Numbered from the stretch's first letter, positions 12,301 to 27,105 are shown. The stretch: 64,000 bases of DNA from Actinostola sp. cb2023 (GCA_033675265.1 JAUJYZ010000926.1:110001-174000), one strand, 5' to 3'. The notes: generated by a model not told the origin, from the sequence alone. Program-made: numbers and translations.

Positions 12301-15300
12301 GGGGAAGAATTACAAATGTCTAGTCGTTTAAAAAAAAATGAAAAAAATGAAAAATTCCCAACAGGTTTTGTCCAGGATTGTAGCCTTTGCATCGAATCGA
12401 GACCAATGGTGACCTAGCAATGATAAATACCTTTTTTAACACCTTGGACAATAATTATTCACATGTCTCTATCATTGCAAGTTCACTGTTGGTCTCGCTT
12501 CGATGCAAAGGCACGGCTGGCTACCTTTCAAGATGGCGCCGGGAAATGTAAAAAGGAGTATTTGGATCTTATTTCCTAATTTGTCAGGCATTTCACAATA
12601 TCTTTATGATTGTTATATCACAGTAACAATTCTATAAATATACTAAATGAGGAAATAACAAATAGAATTTAAATCATAACTGTAACATAGATCTGTAAAT
12701 CTGATACAGGAATCATCCTAATTTGCATAGATTTGAACGTTAATATTCTCAGCTAAACCGTTTCATATCATCCAATATTTCATTTTGTAAATATTTCTTA
12801 CCTCTGGGCAAGAGCCATCTTGAGCCGATCATTCTCATATTTAAGCTGTGCCTCTGTATTACCAACTGGTTTATGGCTAATAGCTTCTCTGTCGTCCTTA
12901 AAAACAGAACAGTTCGACAAAATACTGTAAGTCTGATAGTTACGGTACTAATAATCATGTATTTACTCATGTACATGTACACAGATCATACTTACAGAGA
13001 ATGTATGTTTGTAGGAAGCAGGAAGAGAAACCTTCCTTGTAGAATAAGAAGAAGTTTTAATGGACTCCACACTTTTTTGTCTTACAAAACGGAACATGAT
13101 TAGTTCCCTGACTGTACAAGATTCACAAGTATTTGTGCCAAATTAGCTTAGATTTTGTAACTCAATGGGTTGTTGTTCATACAGTCATAGTTTAGAGAAC
13201 TTAAAACACCTCTACAATGGCATTCCGTGTGTTACAAACAGAGATAATTGTGGCTGTAAACAACTACTGGTTGGACTGAATAGATGCACGATGTTACTCT
13301 ATTGTCAACAGTAGTTCATGCATGATACTTTATTAGCATATCTGTTTGTTGTGTCACAGGATAGGCTTAAATTAGAAGCAATGATGCAGGGTGTTTAATA
13401 GATTAAATAGTCTATTGAAGTAATCCATTAGATATGTGTCTATCTAGATTAAATCAATATATAATACCAACAATAAGAAACTCATTGGATTTGAGAAATA
13501 ACAATACTCAAGGATGCATGGATTTGGACTATGAAAACGTTCTACTGACATGCATCATTGATAAATTTATAATACATGCATAGAGGTGCAAGTACATGTG
13601 ATAATAATATTGAACAGGAATAATAAAATAATGTCAATAATAATAATTATTATCATATTCATTAATAATATTATTCATGAGGAAAACACAATAGAAATCA
13701 TAGTCGTGGAAGAGCTTGTATTTCTGATACAAAATCGTCTTGATTTGCATAGATTTTAACTTTGATTTTCTCAGCCAAACTTACTGGTATCTTGATATAG
13801 TAGAACAATATTTTCATCAATATTTTCATAAAACAAATATGTATACACTTCTCGTCATTTTATTTATTCTCATAGTAGAACAAGATTTGATACATCTGTG
13901 GATATGATAAGCCTTCGGCTCGTGATTGTATACCGTAAATGCTCGATTAAGCGCCCTGCTTCCAATAAGCGCCTCCCTCGAATAAGCGCCTCCCCCTAGA
14001 GGTCTAAAAAATTTATAAGCACCCCACTTCCAATAAGCACCCCCTCCCACTAAAAGAAATTCAGAAAATAAAAAAACTTTACCGATAAACAGAAACACGG
14101 TATACCGTATGTCAATACCGTACCGTATTTACAGTAGTATACAGTTTACCAAGTACCGCACGGTACATGTTGGTATTTTTATTCACTGTATATGTATGTT
14201 ACAGTACCGTATATAAGAAAACATTGAGTTCATCATCTGAGAAAAGAAATAAGCGCCCTGCTTCCAATAAGCGCTCCCCTCGAATAAGCGCCTACCCCTA
14301 GAGGTCTAAAAATTTAATAAGCGCCCGGGGCGCTAAATTGAGCATTTACGGTATCTTATACAACACGGCCGCTCATACTTGTATCTATTACATACCTCTG
14401 TACTGCTAGCTGATGAGCTACTCTTAACTGACGATGTATGGATACCCTGTGGTGTGGGTGACTCCCTTCCTCCATTGATTTGAGATGAGTTGGTTGATAT
14501 GCCTGCAGTGGTTTGTGGTGATGAGGTTCCACTAGATGGTAGGCTGGAATTAGCCAGAGATGACGTAGATCCCCTGGCTTCTTTGAACATTTCAGCAAAC
14601 TTATTTACAACAAAAGTAGGCAAAACATTACATCAGAACGTCATTGTAGAAAAATAAATTTCAAAACATATTGTCTGGATAAATACTGACAGGCAGTATT
14701 GAATTGGTTGACCCTTTGACAGAGATTTTTGAGGATTTTAGCAATTTTACTAAAAATAGCACAAATTTGCGGAAATTTGACATTTCAAAAATTCATATCC
14801 TTGGATTGAATAACGATAACCGAGATATTGTTTCAGTTATATCTCTCATTTTACATGTTCTTTCGAATGCGATGATCAAATTAGTATATTTATTATTATT
14901 ATTATTGTATAGTTTTGAATTTCAAAATTTGTGGGTTAAAACATTAAAATTAAAAAACAAAAAAGATACAATTTGTTGCCTTGCCATGTACTGTCATGTT
15001 GCCAAGTTTCATTTTGGTTGGATTAAAACTGTAGAAGTTTTAAAAGGTATATCAGGGTACACCAAATGACCATCATGCACGCAACACGCTCTAGCGCGTA
15101 CTCGTTACGTTAAAGGTCAGTTCTTCGTTACAGACGTTACACTTCAGACAAGATTTTGTAATTTATTTAAGTACAGTTTGATGGCCAAAGGGAGTTTTGA
15201 TTTTTCTTTTGTCTAGATTTGTTAGGTAGGGGGGAGTGAAGTTGTATAAGGTAATATATTATGTCAAGTCTCCCAAGTTGCTTATATACAGAGAGTTTAA

Positions 15301-18300
15301 TAACGTTACAGACGTTACAGTAAAATCACCCATACTTTCAGGTTATCGTATTTTAACACAAATTTCTGTGAATTTAAAAACCTTTAAAACCATAATTGGT
15401 GATGGAGCTCTTGCTATATGTTTGAAGTTTATTATAAACAGTAAACTTTCCAGGATTATTCTATTCACTCTGAGCAATGAAGAAAAGTTTGGTGTTACAG
15501 ACGTTACAGCTTTTGTTACAGACGTTACACTGTACGAAATATAGATCTTTTATGCAATGAAACTTAAAGGTAAAATAATATGAACACTAGAAAATGTATG
15601 TTTTATATTGTTATTGAATAGGTTAATTTTCCACCTTATAATTATTTAATATAAAGACACTGACAAGTGGCTATAATCAAACTATATTTTGAAGATCATA
15701 TATCCTCTCAAGCTTCGTTTGTGGTAAAAACCCTTCCATGGTGGTTTGAAAAGTGTTCTGTTGATGAAATTACCAAGGTACCAAGGTTTAGGTGACTTTA
15801 TGAAAACAGTGAAGAAAGCATGTACTTTTTACTATGTAATATCATATCTGTGTAACGTCTGTAACACCAAAAATGTAACGTCTGTAACATGATTTCAGTA
15901 ACTTTTTAAAGAGCTGTACCTAATCTCTTGTCATATTTTTGTTTCCTATAACTTTTCAAAAGAGAACCAGGGAAACCACAATCAGAAGACTTGGGCTTGG
16001 CTTGCAATACAAAAATAATCATATTTTTGTAGTCTGGCTATGTAACGTCTGTAACGAAATTCATACCCCCCCAAATAATTGTTAATGCTTGAGGAGTCTT
16101 CCCAAGATTATGTATTTTGAAAGACCATCACATATGTTTACCAACCTTACATACAACTCCTAGCTGTAGGTTTTATTTGCTTTTATTTAAGAAAATTCAA
16201 ATTGCTCTAATTAAGGGCAAATTATAACCAAAAAATATCCATATGCTCTCACTGTGTTGATGTCCCCCCTGACTGTCAGACCAAGAAAATTTTATAAAAT
16301 TCATAAACATTGAACACTAAAGACTATGATTTGAAACAAATTCATTCAGTTTTACAAGTTCTGAGAAATGCATTTTTTCCTTCTCTCATGTGGAATTGCC
16401 CTAAAACCTCTATAAAGTATACATTTTCTGAAAGCTGAATATAAATGCAGAATTCAATAAAACAATTATTAGTTTTTAGAACAAAAACAGTATATTTTAA
16501 ATAGGTAAAAAAGTTCAGATTTTCACATCACTATGATGATCGCCGAGGTCTCATACAGCCGCAATTTATCGGAAATCCTCGACTAATACCTTTATAAGCT
16601 CATGAGATATAGCTTACAAAAAATGTGTCTCCGTTTATTGATAAATTAACCCATTGCATTTTTATACAGTCCTAAACTTCGAGCTCAGCAAAAACTGGAA
16701 AACACTTTACAAAACAAGTTATAACTTTCGAAGGAAATGGAATATTAAAATTCAGAGATACCTTTTGAAGAATATTTATCTGACAAAGTGTCTACCAAAT
16801 TTCAGCTAAATCGGATAAAATCCCTTTGACCCGGAACTCAAAATGTGCGCTTGATTCATGGCTATTTTGTTTCCGAAATAAAGGCAAAAGAGTTTTCAAG
16901 TCAAGTGGCACCTTTGTTTACACAAGTCTCGATAATCCACCACAAATATGTGATCCAATACCTGATGACATATGAATGGCATTCATAAGAAGATCACCTT
17001 ACAGTACGTAACCTACATAACACAATGTGGCAGGAAAACAAAATTACTGCTGCTGGTGGGAAATACGAGCACTTTGACCTTGAGTGGTTTGGCATCGTTA
17101 TTCAAGGATATTTGAGTGAGCAGTTACGATTTTTGGATACTTTCTTCGCATCTGAATCTTTGTGGAAAGTCTGTTGTGTGAGTGCTGTTGACATCTTGCT
17201 TGTCAACATCTTTTTGCATCAAATGAAATCCAAAATTCGTTTTTTGATTCTAACTTTTTAGGAAAAAAATATTTTTAGATTCTGTTTTTTTTGAGATGAT
17301 AGATAATATTCAATTTGATTTGATTGTCAAAAAAAATAAAATTCCCTTTGTCCAAGTGGTAGGGGTGATTGGTGGTCGGTTTTGAAAACGACCCCTAAAA
17401 GGTATGCATAAATTAAAAGAGCTGTTGAAGCCATGTTGATTTCAACCCCTAAAAGGTACGACCATATATGAGGGCCACCTGAAAATTATCATTTTTGGTA
17501 ATAGTGTTACCCTATTCAATGAAGTTGTTATTTATTTTTTTATTTGCATATGACCATAATGGCGATTGTGCTGATATCGTTTAATCAGTGACTGGACAAC
17601 ATCTTTCTTCTGTTCTTTTATGTTTGTTCAATAAAAAAATAAATAACAATCGACCCTAAAAGGTACGGAGTGATGTTACGTAACTGATTTTGAGTCGGAA
17701 CCCCTAAAAGGTCCACACAGGAAAAATTTTCAACTCTAAAAGGACCGCCGATCGATCACCCCTACCACTTGGACAAAGGGAGTACCACCCCTCTCCCCTC
17801 CCTGGAAGTATACATTGCATTTTGTACATGATAAAATGCCAATATACATTGGATGTGTTAATGCAGGTTGCGTTTCTAGGTTCGTTAGCATATTAATGAA
17901 GTGTGTGGTTAATAATTTCAAACCAAACATGGCAGACAAGTGTCCACAGGACAAGAGAGTTATCTCTCCTTGCTTCGTTTACATGATGAAAGTTAACCCT
18001 AGCAGTAGAATCATCCTACATGTATCTGTGAGACAGGATGATTCTAGTGCTAGGATGATTCTACATTGTAGTACCCGGCCCATATAAACAATACATAAGC
18101 AGTAGGTTGATTCGCTTGCTAGGAAGATCCTAGCACTAGGGTCATTCCTCTCCCATGTAAACAGGCCTGGCAAGACTGTATTGGTGTACAGCAATTCTAA
18201 TAAAACCACCAATACTACACTTCAATTAATGATAATGGTTGTAATACATTACAGCAATAATAATTATTACACATTGACAACAGCATTATACAAAAGGTAT

Positions 18301-21300
18301 AACTAGTATAAACACTTCAAGTATGTTGTTGTTGTTGTAAGTTTATTTAAGCTTGAAATATACAATGAGCCGAAGACTCGTTTACAAGATATTCAAGATA
18401 TTCAAGAGAATCTATAGAAAGCAGACAATGTATTATGTTAAGTAGATTATCAATACCTTGCTACTTTCTAGATGTTAGTTGAGTATCAATACCTTGTTGA
18501 GTTCGGCTTCTGTAGGAAATCCTAGTCCATAGACGCTATTCACTTTAGGGTCAGACCACTGGCCAAACTTTTGCGATGTCTTGGTGAAGTTCATGTTAGG
18601 AAATATCGTACTGTTGATGATGGCCTAAAAGACATGAAAGTAATCACATATCACATTAATGAATAGAAATATTGTGTCCACAAATACAATGCACAACATT
18701 CCATATGACAAATAATATGGCAAAAGTTTGGCCATCCACTCCAACAACACGAGTATATTTCTTGGAAACACATTTTCCATTCATTTTTTAGCAATTAAAA
18801 ATCATATACTGGTTCAATATATATATACAATATGTGCTGTTAGATAATTATATGGTTAGACTAATCCACTATAATATCCACTTATTCACTACTTATTTAT
18901 AGCTACAATCACTTGCAAAATGCTTAAAATAGCACATGGAATACCACAAATATAAGTTTTACGTTCTGATTAATATTCTTTTGAATGAAATATCCCATCT
19001 CCCCTGATCCAATGTTGTCGAGAGATGCACGCAGTTGTATTTAGCAATCATTAAACTCATCACCAATAGATGAGCTTGGCATAGGTGCTTGGTCAGTGGG
19101 GAGGGTGCCTGGCTAGACTCGACTGCAGTAACCATGGCAACCCTGTCACAACCCAACTGAGCACCCATCACACTGACCAGTCAGTGGAATAGAATACTTA
19201 CCTATAAATATATACTCACCTGAAGAGAGGGCGGGAGGGATGAAAATATAGAATAGCGAAGCTGCAATAGCGAATTCTAGCATGAATGAAAAGCGAAATG
19301 TGAACCATGCACGATTGCATGGCGTGATGTCACATGATTGGCACGCGCTGGGCGCGTGCTAACATGCACAACTAACAGGCATGACTGCCTGTGCAATATC
19401 ACGTGGCCTGACATGCACTTGCCACATGAACAACTGACATCCAGGCATTCAAGTTCAAGTTTATTTCACGTGGCTAAACTAACGAGACTGCTGGTCAGCG
19501 GTAGGCGAGAATGCTAGCGATCATTGTAAACGGTATTTGTCTAGAGTTTAACTTTGCTTAAATTTCATGTAACCACATTCAATCAACATTGCATAAAGGG
19601 GACAGGAGTGACGAGAGGGGTGGTCATATTATCGGTCAAAATGGCCCAGGGGTGTCAAGCATTTTTGCAATTAGTGATTGTAGACATTCCTACACAATGA
19701 GGGTTTATCATGTAATTTCAAAACTCGTAGGACAAAAAAATGATTATCATAGCTGGAAAGAACTCGTCGAAATTATTAAAAATGTGAAGTTTGGAAAAGA
19801 TCACTTCACAAATTGCGAAGATATGAATTTTCAAAAATCGAAATTTTGTATGAAAACCTTTGAAATTTTATGCTTGGAGGCAACTCTTGCATCCAACAAA
19901 GATTTTCATACAAAATTTCGATTTTTGAAAATTCATATCATTGCAATTTGTGAAGCGATCTTTTCCAAACTTCACATTTGTACTCATTTCAAGGAGCTCT
20001 TTCCAGCTATGATAATCATTTGTTTATCCTATTGTTATGTCTCCTATAAGTTTTGAAATTACATGATAAACCCTCATTAAAAATATGGACAAGATAAGTA
20101 GATCATGAATAATTTTAAATTAATGACAATGAAAACAATACATTTGCTGTAATTATTTCACAATTCACTGGTGATTCATGAGAAAAAATATATATCAATA
20201 CCCCCAAGGGAGATGGTAGGTATGCAGAAACTTAATTAACTTCCGTATAGCCACTGAAGTCAGACATTCAAATAAAGTCGGTGTACTGTGTTCTTGACAA
20301 GCAAACGTAGTTTGTTTACATGAATTTTGGCATTGAAATAATTTATTATTAATGAAAATCACATTCTGAATATAAACGGTTTTACCTATTGTTTTCCTAC
20401 GTTATCTATTCCCACAAAATGCAATATAATACACAATAGCAAACAGGGAATCTTTACACTCAAATGATTATAAAGAAATGAACCAAAGAAAATCACAATT
20501 CAACTCTCAAACAATTTGAATACGTTACGTTATGGTGTCTGATAAAAACAACAAGTACGCTTAATAAATGTGTTTATACAAGGTGTACTTCTTATACTAA
20601 ATGATTCACTAAACATTCCTAAATCCTGTAGTATTATAGTGTTGTATTATGTAGTATATATATATTTATTATAGGATTTGTAGTAATGAAATATTGACTG
20701 TAAAATGACATTTGACCAAGTTGATGAGTTCACCGCAGGCAGGACGCATTTACACAAAACAGATGGTAAAACACAGTTAAATATAGTAAAAACACCGACC
20801 CTTACATGATTCAAAGACAAGAGAAAGTTTACAATATTCTCTGTTCTATACTGGATTCAGATCAATTATAAAACTTACTTTGCATCGGGGAATATCGAAA
20901 AAGATGGAGTTAAAAAAGGACAGGACACGGGGAACATGCAGCAAGCGTTTTCCGCATGAAAACTTATTCAATTTTCAGTAATTCTTAAAGAGTGTTGTTC
21001 ATCTATACCTTGGTTCCATCCACGGATATAATACGATGTGTTTCCTTGGTCTTGTCATAGTAAAACGATACGGTGACGGCCTGCTTTGAGCAAGCAATCC
21101 AACTCTTCTTGGTCGTCGGGTCGATTTGAAAGACGTGAGCTTTCGATGAAAAAACTGGCAGTTCCCTGTAAAATAACCATAAAAAATGGACTAATTGTTG
21201 ACGCTATGAGGTGTTTTAATCTCTGGCTATGTATGTGAACAGATTAGGTTACCCCATTAGCAAATATACCAGTGTAAATACGCCTCAAAGTAGAAAGCAA

Positions 21301-22598
21301 GCAGCGGCCATCATGATCAAGACTTTTCACTGAAGACGAGCCACGCTCGACTCAGGCCCCCATCGAGTCCAAATCAACAAATCATTTCACATTGTTATAT
21401 TCACGCATCTTTTATTCCGCTAGCAGGAAGCGAAGAATAAAAGCGATTCTTTTGCGTATCAATATCTAGCTGTATTGGGATATAGTAGTGTACTAAGGTG
21501 GTGTGATGTTCTTGAGGTGTGTGGGGTGTGTGTTGGTTGTCGTTGTTGCTATAAACTAGTGTACTGAGATGGCGTTGCTGTTGTTGTTGTTATTGTGGGC
21601 AGTTGCATTGATTGTAGTTATCCTTCTGTTGCTGTTGTTGTTATGGTTGCAGCTGCTGTTCTGTATCTATTCATTTCGTTAGTTCTAGTGTTTATACTTG
21701 TCATAAAATTATAGTATATATGTATTATAGTATTAGTCATTTTGCGTCATTTTGTACTTGTCCCAGCCTGTGTTATCGGAAGCTATACGTACACTTTATG
21801 CTTTTACAATGTAACATCCTGCATAGTCTCTGACAACAAGGATTGATAAATATGTATGTATGTTATTATTGCTGATACGTTTTGTTGTTGTTGTTGTTGT
21901 GAAAACTTTGCAAGACTATTGGCCGAATTACTCCCTACCAACTCTACCCATGGTCATGTGCCCCCTCCCCCCAGGTCCTCCCTATTCAAGACAAATAATT
22001 CGAATATTTCCTACCCTATTCAAAAACAAAACACCCTACTTTATAACCCTATCTAATGTCCGGTAAAAAAAATACATTGAATATCCAAATTACAAATAGA
22101 ATATTCCTAATCCAGCGTCACGTCCCAGACAGCGATTGCTATTTTGTACCTTGTAAGGAGTTATATATATAAGCAGCTGATGCAACTACTTATATTACAT
22201 GGACCTACGAGCCCATGTCTTCTCATATTGGATTGTTCAGTTGAGGGAAAAAAAATAGTCTAGTGTATCCAATGGCTACTTTGATCAACCGTAGACAACA
22301 TTAAACTCATCAAGTCATTGTTGAAGCGTAGCCGCGTGCAAACAGTTCGAAAGCGAAATTGTACTGAACGAATTCATCAACTTATACAAGTTACGAGCTG
22401 ATAAATAATACTTTTAAAGTTGGCTGAGGATAACAGGGTTATTGAAATGATGTCAGAACGCAGTTTGCAAATAGCCTGCTATTTGCAAGGTATTACAAGT
22501 TTTACACCACAAAAGGGCATCCAATACGTTCTTGTATAAATAGGGTTGTAATTTACTTACCCAACGGCCAGTTTGATGATGGAGTCTTCAGTATCCAT
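9384..22598 (-). CDS. HOMER: Homer scaffold protein (9 coding exons, 378 aa)
   Basis: This is a complete Homer-family adaptor, which in animals links group-I mGluR, IP3/ryanodine receptors and Shank. Exons (5' to 3' on the - strand): 22598-22561, 21165-21009, 18624-18493, 14599-14396, 12896-12802, 11812-11656, 10386-10267, 9686-9636, 9566-9384. Phases agree and give 378 aa; human Homer1 is about 354. The N-terminal EVH1/WH1 domain (residues 1 to about 110) begins [10 protein letters not shown] and keeps AHVFQIDP, the KSW tryptophan, [29 protein letters not shown] and the VYGLGF glycines needed for PPxxF binding. A Ser/Thr-rich linker (exon 4) follows. The C-terminal coiled coil has the family signature [18 protein letters not shown] and [14 protein letters not shown], then leucine-rich heptads to the stop, as in long, tetramerising Homers. 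Several introns carry repeats. Confidence 0.95.
9715..10115. repeat. Minisatellite in a Homer intron (54-62-bp unit)
   Basis: About six copies of a unit containing ctagcagctacaggggtcta and caggagctcttatcaatg, followed by one or two 'gtatagta' submotifs, occupy most of the intron between exons 7 (10386-10267) and 8 (9686-9636). Confidence 0.85.
10420..11605. repeat. 17-bp minisatellite in a Homer intron
   Basis: Roughly 65 copies of a unit close to cccataagtggacacct lie between Homer exons 6 (11812-11656) and 7 (10386-10267). A few longer insertions contain cattgcttttgtaacttccc. The core resembles the interior of the small MITE at 899-1007 (ttatggacacct), so the array may derive from such an element. 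Open frames on the - strand (Gly/Arg/Cys/Trp repeats) are artefacts. Confidence 0.9.
12089..12562. mobile_element. Foldback MITE, ATACTCCTTTTTAC ends (Homer intron)
   Basis: The left end atactcctttttacttttcc pairs with the right end aaatgtaaaaaggagtat. Next to it cgccgtcttgaaa pairs with ttcaagatggcg. A second inner pair is gcctttgcatcgaatcgaga with tctcgcttcgatgcaaaggc. Confidence 0.75.
12660..13800. other. Homer intron stretch with a duplicated exon-flank segment
   Basis: Homer exon 5 lies at 12896-12802. About 100 bp at 12655-12765 (..gatacaggaatcatcctaat, ttgcatagattt, ttctcagc) recurs diverged at 13690-13780 (..gatacaaaatcgtcttgatt, ttgcatagattt, ttctcagc). The rest is AT-rich intron. 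I see no gene. Confidence 0.4.
13931..14353. mobile_element. MITE with TACCGTAAATGCTC ends (Homer intron 4)
   Basis: The termini taccgtaaatgctc and gagcatttacggta are perfect inverted repeats. Inside, both ends carry direct repeats of 'gcgccctgcttccaataagc' and 'ccctagaggtctaaaaa'. It ends about 40 bp from the donor side of Homer exon 4. Confidence 0.8.
14650..17300. other. Homer intron 3 block with seven copies of a 14-bp motif
   Basis: The motif GTTACAGACGTTAC occurs at 15127, 15305, 15494 and 15515. Its reverse complement occurs at 15852, 15875 and 16042. The two sets are arranged almost symmetrically about position 15690. Short open frames (for example 14704-15069 and 15236-15544) have no recognisable domain. 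A non-autonomous transposon with subterminal motifs is one explanation; I did not find clear terminal inverted repeats. Confidence 0.5.
17344..17782. mobile_element. MITE with CCCTTTGTCCAAGTGGTAGG ends (Homer intron 3)
   Basis: The left end ccctttgtccaagtggtagg is the exact inverse of the right end cctaccacttggacaaaggg. The interior repeats 'cccctaaaaggt' several times. A related motif (cccctaaaagat) occurs in the element at 31949-32293. Confidence 0.8.
19694..20084. mobile_element. Foldback element with arms of about 170 bp (Homer intron)
   Basis: The left arm begins aatgagggtttatcatgtaa and the right arm ends ttacatgataaaccctcatt. Pairing continues almost to the centre through tttcaaaatcgaaa-type segments, leaving a loop of about 40 bp near 19880-19900. 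It lies between Homer exons 2 and 3. The open frame 19589-20056 simply runs through it. Confidence 0.85.
20100..20990. other. Homer intron sequence, no feature seen
   Basis: AT-rich intronic sequence lies between the foldback element and Homer exon 2 (21165-21009). No coding or repeat structure was recognised. Confidence 0.4.
21480..22540. other. Homer intron 1 with TTG-type microsatellites
   Basis: Intron 1 contains several (TTG)n runs (21545-21660, 21883-21900) and a C-rich patch (about 21960). No gene or clear transposon end was recognised. Confidence 0.4.
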
Positions 22599-23092
22599 GT
22601 TTGAAGTGTTGACGGGAAGAAAGAAACAACGACAACTTCTTTTCCTGACTTGTAGTCGATGGTTTGTTGGATAAAGAAGGAGTTGTTTCTACTGGTTTCA
22701 GTATGTCAAGATTTCTTTCAACGCTGTGCAATGTCAACAAACCTATTGTTTAATGAACCAATGACAAATCGCATGCCAGTATCACATAACATACCTTAGA
22801 ATTGTCAATTGTGTAATAAGTAATCAACAAATACGTAAGAGATTTACAGTTTCATATTGGAATATAAGCTTACTGTTGATAATTCTAATCATCATATATT
22901 CAATCGCGTATTATCAATATAACTAAACAGAAACGTTTTCCCATTGTTTTTTTCTTTTGGTTCAGTTTCTTTTGTAAAATTTATACTGAAATTATATTCT
23001 GACAAATTTTGCTCAAATCTTTAATTTGATCAGTTCAGTACTCACATCCTCAAACTAGAGAGAACCACACGAATATTACTTCTACATCCATC

Positions 23093-23324
23093 ACAGGGAG
23101 CCCAAGCTCATTATCTGTGAAGACCGTTGTTAATTTGCACTGTTTACAGTAAATGTATGTGGCTTTAAAACATCCCTCCGTATTTCAAGATTTTTCGTAA
23201 ATAATAAAACTTTTTTTTCACTAATGTGTTGTTCTTACTACTTTCGATGCTGTGACGGCGTTTCAGCTGTAAATATGCAAATTAAACAACGGTCTTCACA
23301 GATAATGAGCTTGGGCTCCCTGTG
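23093..23324. mobile_element. MITE with CACAGGGAGCCCAAGCTC ends
   Basis: The left end cacagggagcccaagctcat is the exact inverse of the right end atgagcttgggctccctgtg. The match continues through tatctgtgaagaccgttgtt. The spacer is about 130 bp. Similar ends (gcttgggctccctgtg; cacaggcagcccaa) occur near 43808, 46494 and 4972, so this is a family. It lies in the Homer-GOLPH3 intergenic region. Confidence 0.85.
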
Positions 23325-23329
23325 CTTAG

Positions 23330-24159
23330 GGGCCGGATATCCCCTCTCTCGCTGGCCTTTTGGCTAGTTTTGTGTTGCATCGGCGCAGATCAGGCCGGTT
23401 GGGGCTTAATCCTCGACGTAAGTCGGTATACACCCTATGCATAAATAGTAGAATCGTAAAATCTCATTTACTTTGTGATTGGAAATATGTTACAGCAATA
23501 TCTGATCATCTCTTTGAAGAGAAGAGAGTGTTATCAAAAATGAACACACCAAATTTTAGGGCTGTACTACGAAATCTTGAAAAGTCGTAGTGACTTGAAA
23601 TTACAAAGACTTGTGCCAGAAACCGGACTTTGGCCCTAAATGCCTCGTTTCCATGTATTTTGCACCTTTCCGACGCTTACTACTTTATGATGGTTTTATT
23701 TTTATTAATGCACTTTTGGGGTAATTACTAAACTGTGGATGATCTTTCAATCTATTATTTTACCTTTACTTAACTCGTTATTCTTTCATGTCTGGGGAGA
23801 ATCTGAAAATCAGGCTAGGGAGAATCGTCCCATTTTTAAATATTTTATTTACTTTTACTTTTTAATGTCATGGGGTGTCGAGTTAGCAGTATTGCAGCGG
23901 TTGTGGATGCGGAAAACAATATTTGGAATTTTTTTACGTTACATAATTTTTATTTTTTCACATCTGAACCTGGAAGTGATGGGCTTCCTGTGTATTCGAA
24001 CGAAAGCCAACTCACCATTCCCACAATGCCGTGTTCCTTCGTCATCCTTCTTCTCGAATCTCGGTGGCAGCCATCTTGGTTGTAATTACATTTGATGGGG
24101 AAAAGTCTCTAGTTATAACCGTCGATCCGTACATAAAGTCTTCGTAGAAGTTGCCGGAA
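23330..24159. promoter_or_regulatory. Homer-GOLPH3 intergenic region with a YY1-like site
   Basis: The two genes are transcribed away from each other. GCAGCCATCTTGG at about 24067-24079 is the inverse of the YY1 consensus (CCAAGATGGC) and lies about 80 bp upstream of the GOLPH3 ATG, where YY1 sites are common in animal promoters. An open frame at 23360-23590 (76 codons counted from a TTG) is unrecognised. No TATA box was evident. Confidence 0.45.
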
Positions 24160-25996
<1,837 letters not shown>

Positions 25997-26649
25997 TCCA
26001 TATATATTCCATACATTAGAATCACATCTCAAATATTTGATAAAATCAATTGGGTTCAAATCAGCTTCAGAAAAATATGTACTTAGATACTGCAGCAATG
26101 GAAATTATTCAAACTCTTTATTTGCAGTTTCTTTGTTACATGTGGTATGCAATGTACTTTCATGGATATATTCTTCGAAGTATTGGTCTAAAATGATAGT
26201 CGATTGTTAGTAAAGCATTTGTTATTCATATTTGTACTGTCACACCCACGTACATGTATCAGGTTCTTTTAGTCAGTAGTTAGCGTAGTAATGATTTCAA
26301 TGGCTTGTATAGCATCTATATGATACGTAATAAGTTACAATTCTAAATCACTTCAGAATCATTGTAATAGCTTATAACTAAATATTTATAAAGTATCTCT
26401 TGTTGACCTGTCTCGTTGATTAACAAACAAACTGGATGCCAGTGTGGTAAGATTTGCCATTTTAGGCTGTGCTTCCTTTCAGTTTAGTGTTACATTTTCA
26501 GGGCTTTGCAGTAGGCGGATGGTTCCACAAGAGTAGATAATTAAAGACTAAACATCACAGGGAACTGACAAAAATAGGCCTGCAGTTCTACCAGTTGCTG
26601 ACTTCTAATGAAATCCCTGTATGTTCTAATCTAATGAATTCGCACACAC

Positions 26650-27105
26650 AATAGAATGTTTTCCCAAAACTGGGGTTAGGAATGCTAATGAGTTTGCTAA
26701 TATGCTAATGAGCTGTCTACCTTACTGCCAACTAAAATCTGCTGAACGTACTGCACAGAAATAGCCATTTCAGTTTATATATGCTAATGTTGAAATAAGC
26801 TGTTAGTGGTCTAGCTCCAGCTTCTCAGAACATTCAAATGTAAGCACGCCGTACTATGCTTGGTTACCGTTAGCTTTGTTAAGCACGTTCTAGAATGGCG
26901 AGTTCTTTTACGCTAAAAAATCATTTACATGCAGATAAATTATATCAAGTTCACAGAAAGTCCAATAAGAATGACATTTTAAAAATTAAAACGTCTTCAT
27001 GCAAATTATTTCAGTATAATTTAGTTGGCAGTACGGTATACAGCTCATTAGCATATTAGCAAATTCATTAGCATTCCTAACCCTAGTTATGGGAAACGTT
27101 CTAAT
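26650..27105. mobile_element. Foldback element in the GOLPH3 3' flank
   Basis: The left arm (ggggttaggaatgctaatga, then gtttgctaatatgctaatga) matches the inverse of the right arm (cagctcattagcatattagc, then gcattcctaaccctag). Inner gtttagttggca-type segments also pair. The arms are about 80 bp. Confidence 0.75.

Noticed and set aside
19589..20056. 155-codon + strand frame
   Set aside because: It runs through both arms of a foldback element, so its two halves are antisense to each other.
23345..23380. Similarity of 'ggccttttggcta' to the 5' end of U2 snRNA
   Set aside because: The match is about 12 bases; the branch-site-recognition and Sm regions expected downstream are absent.
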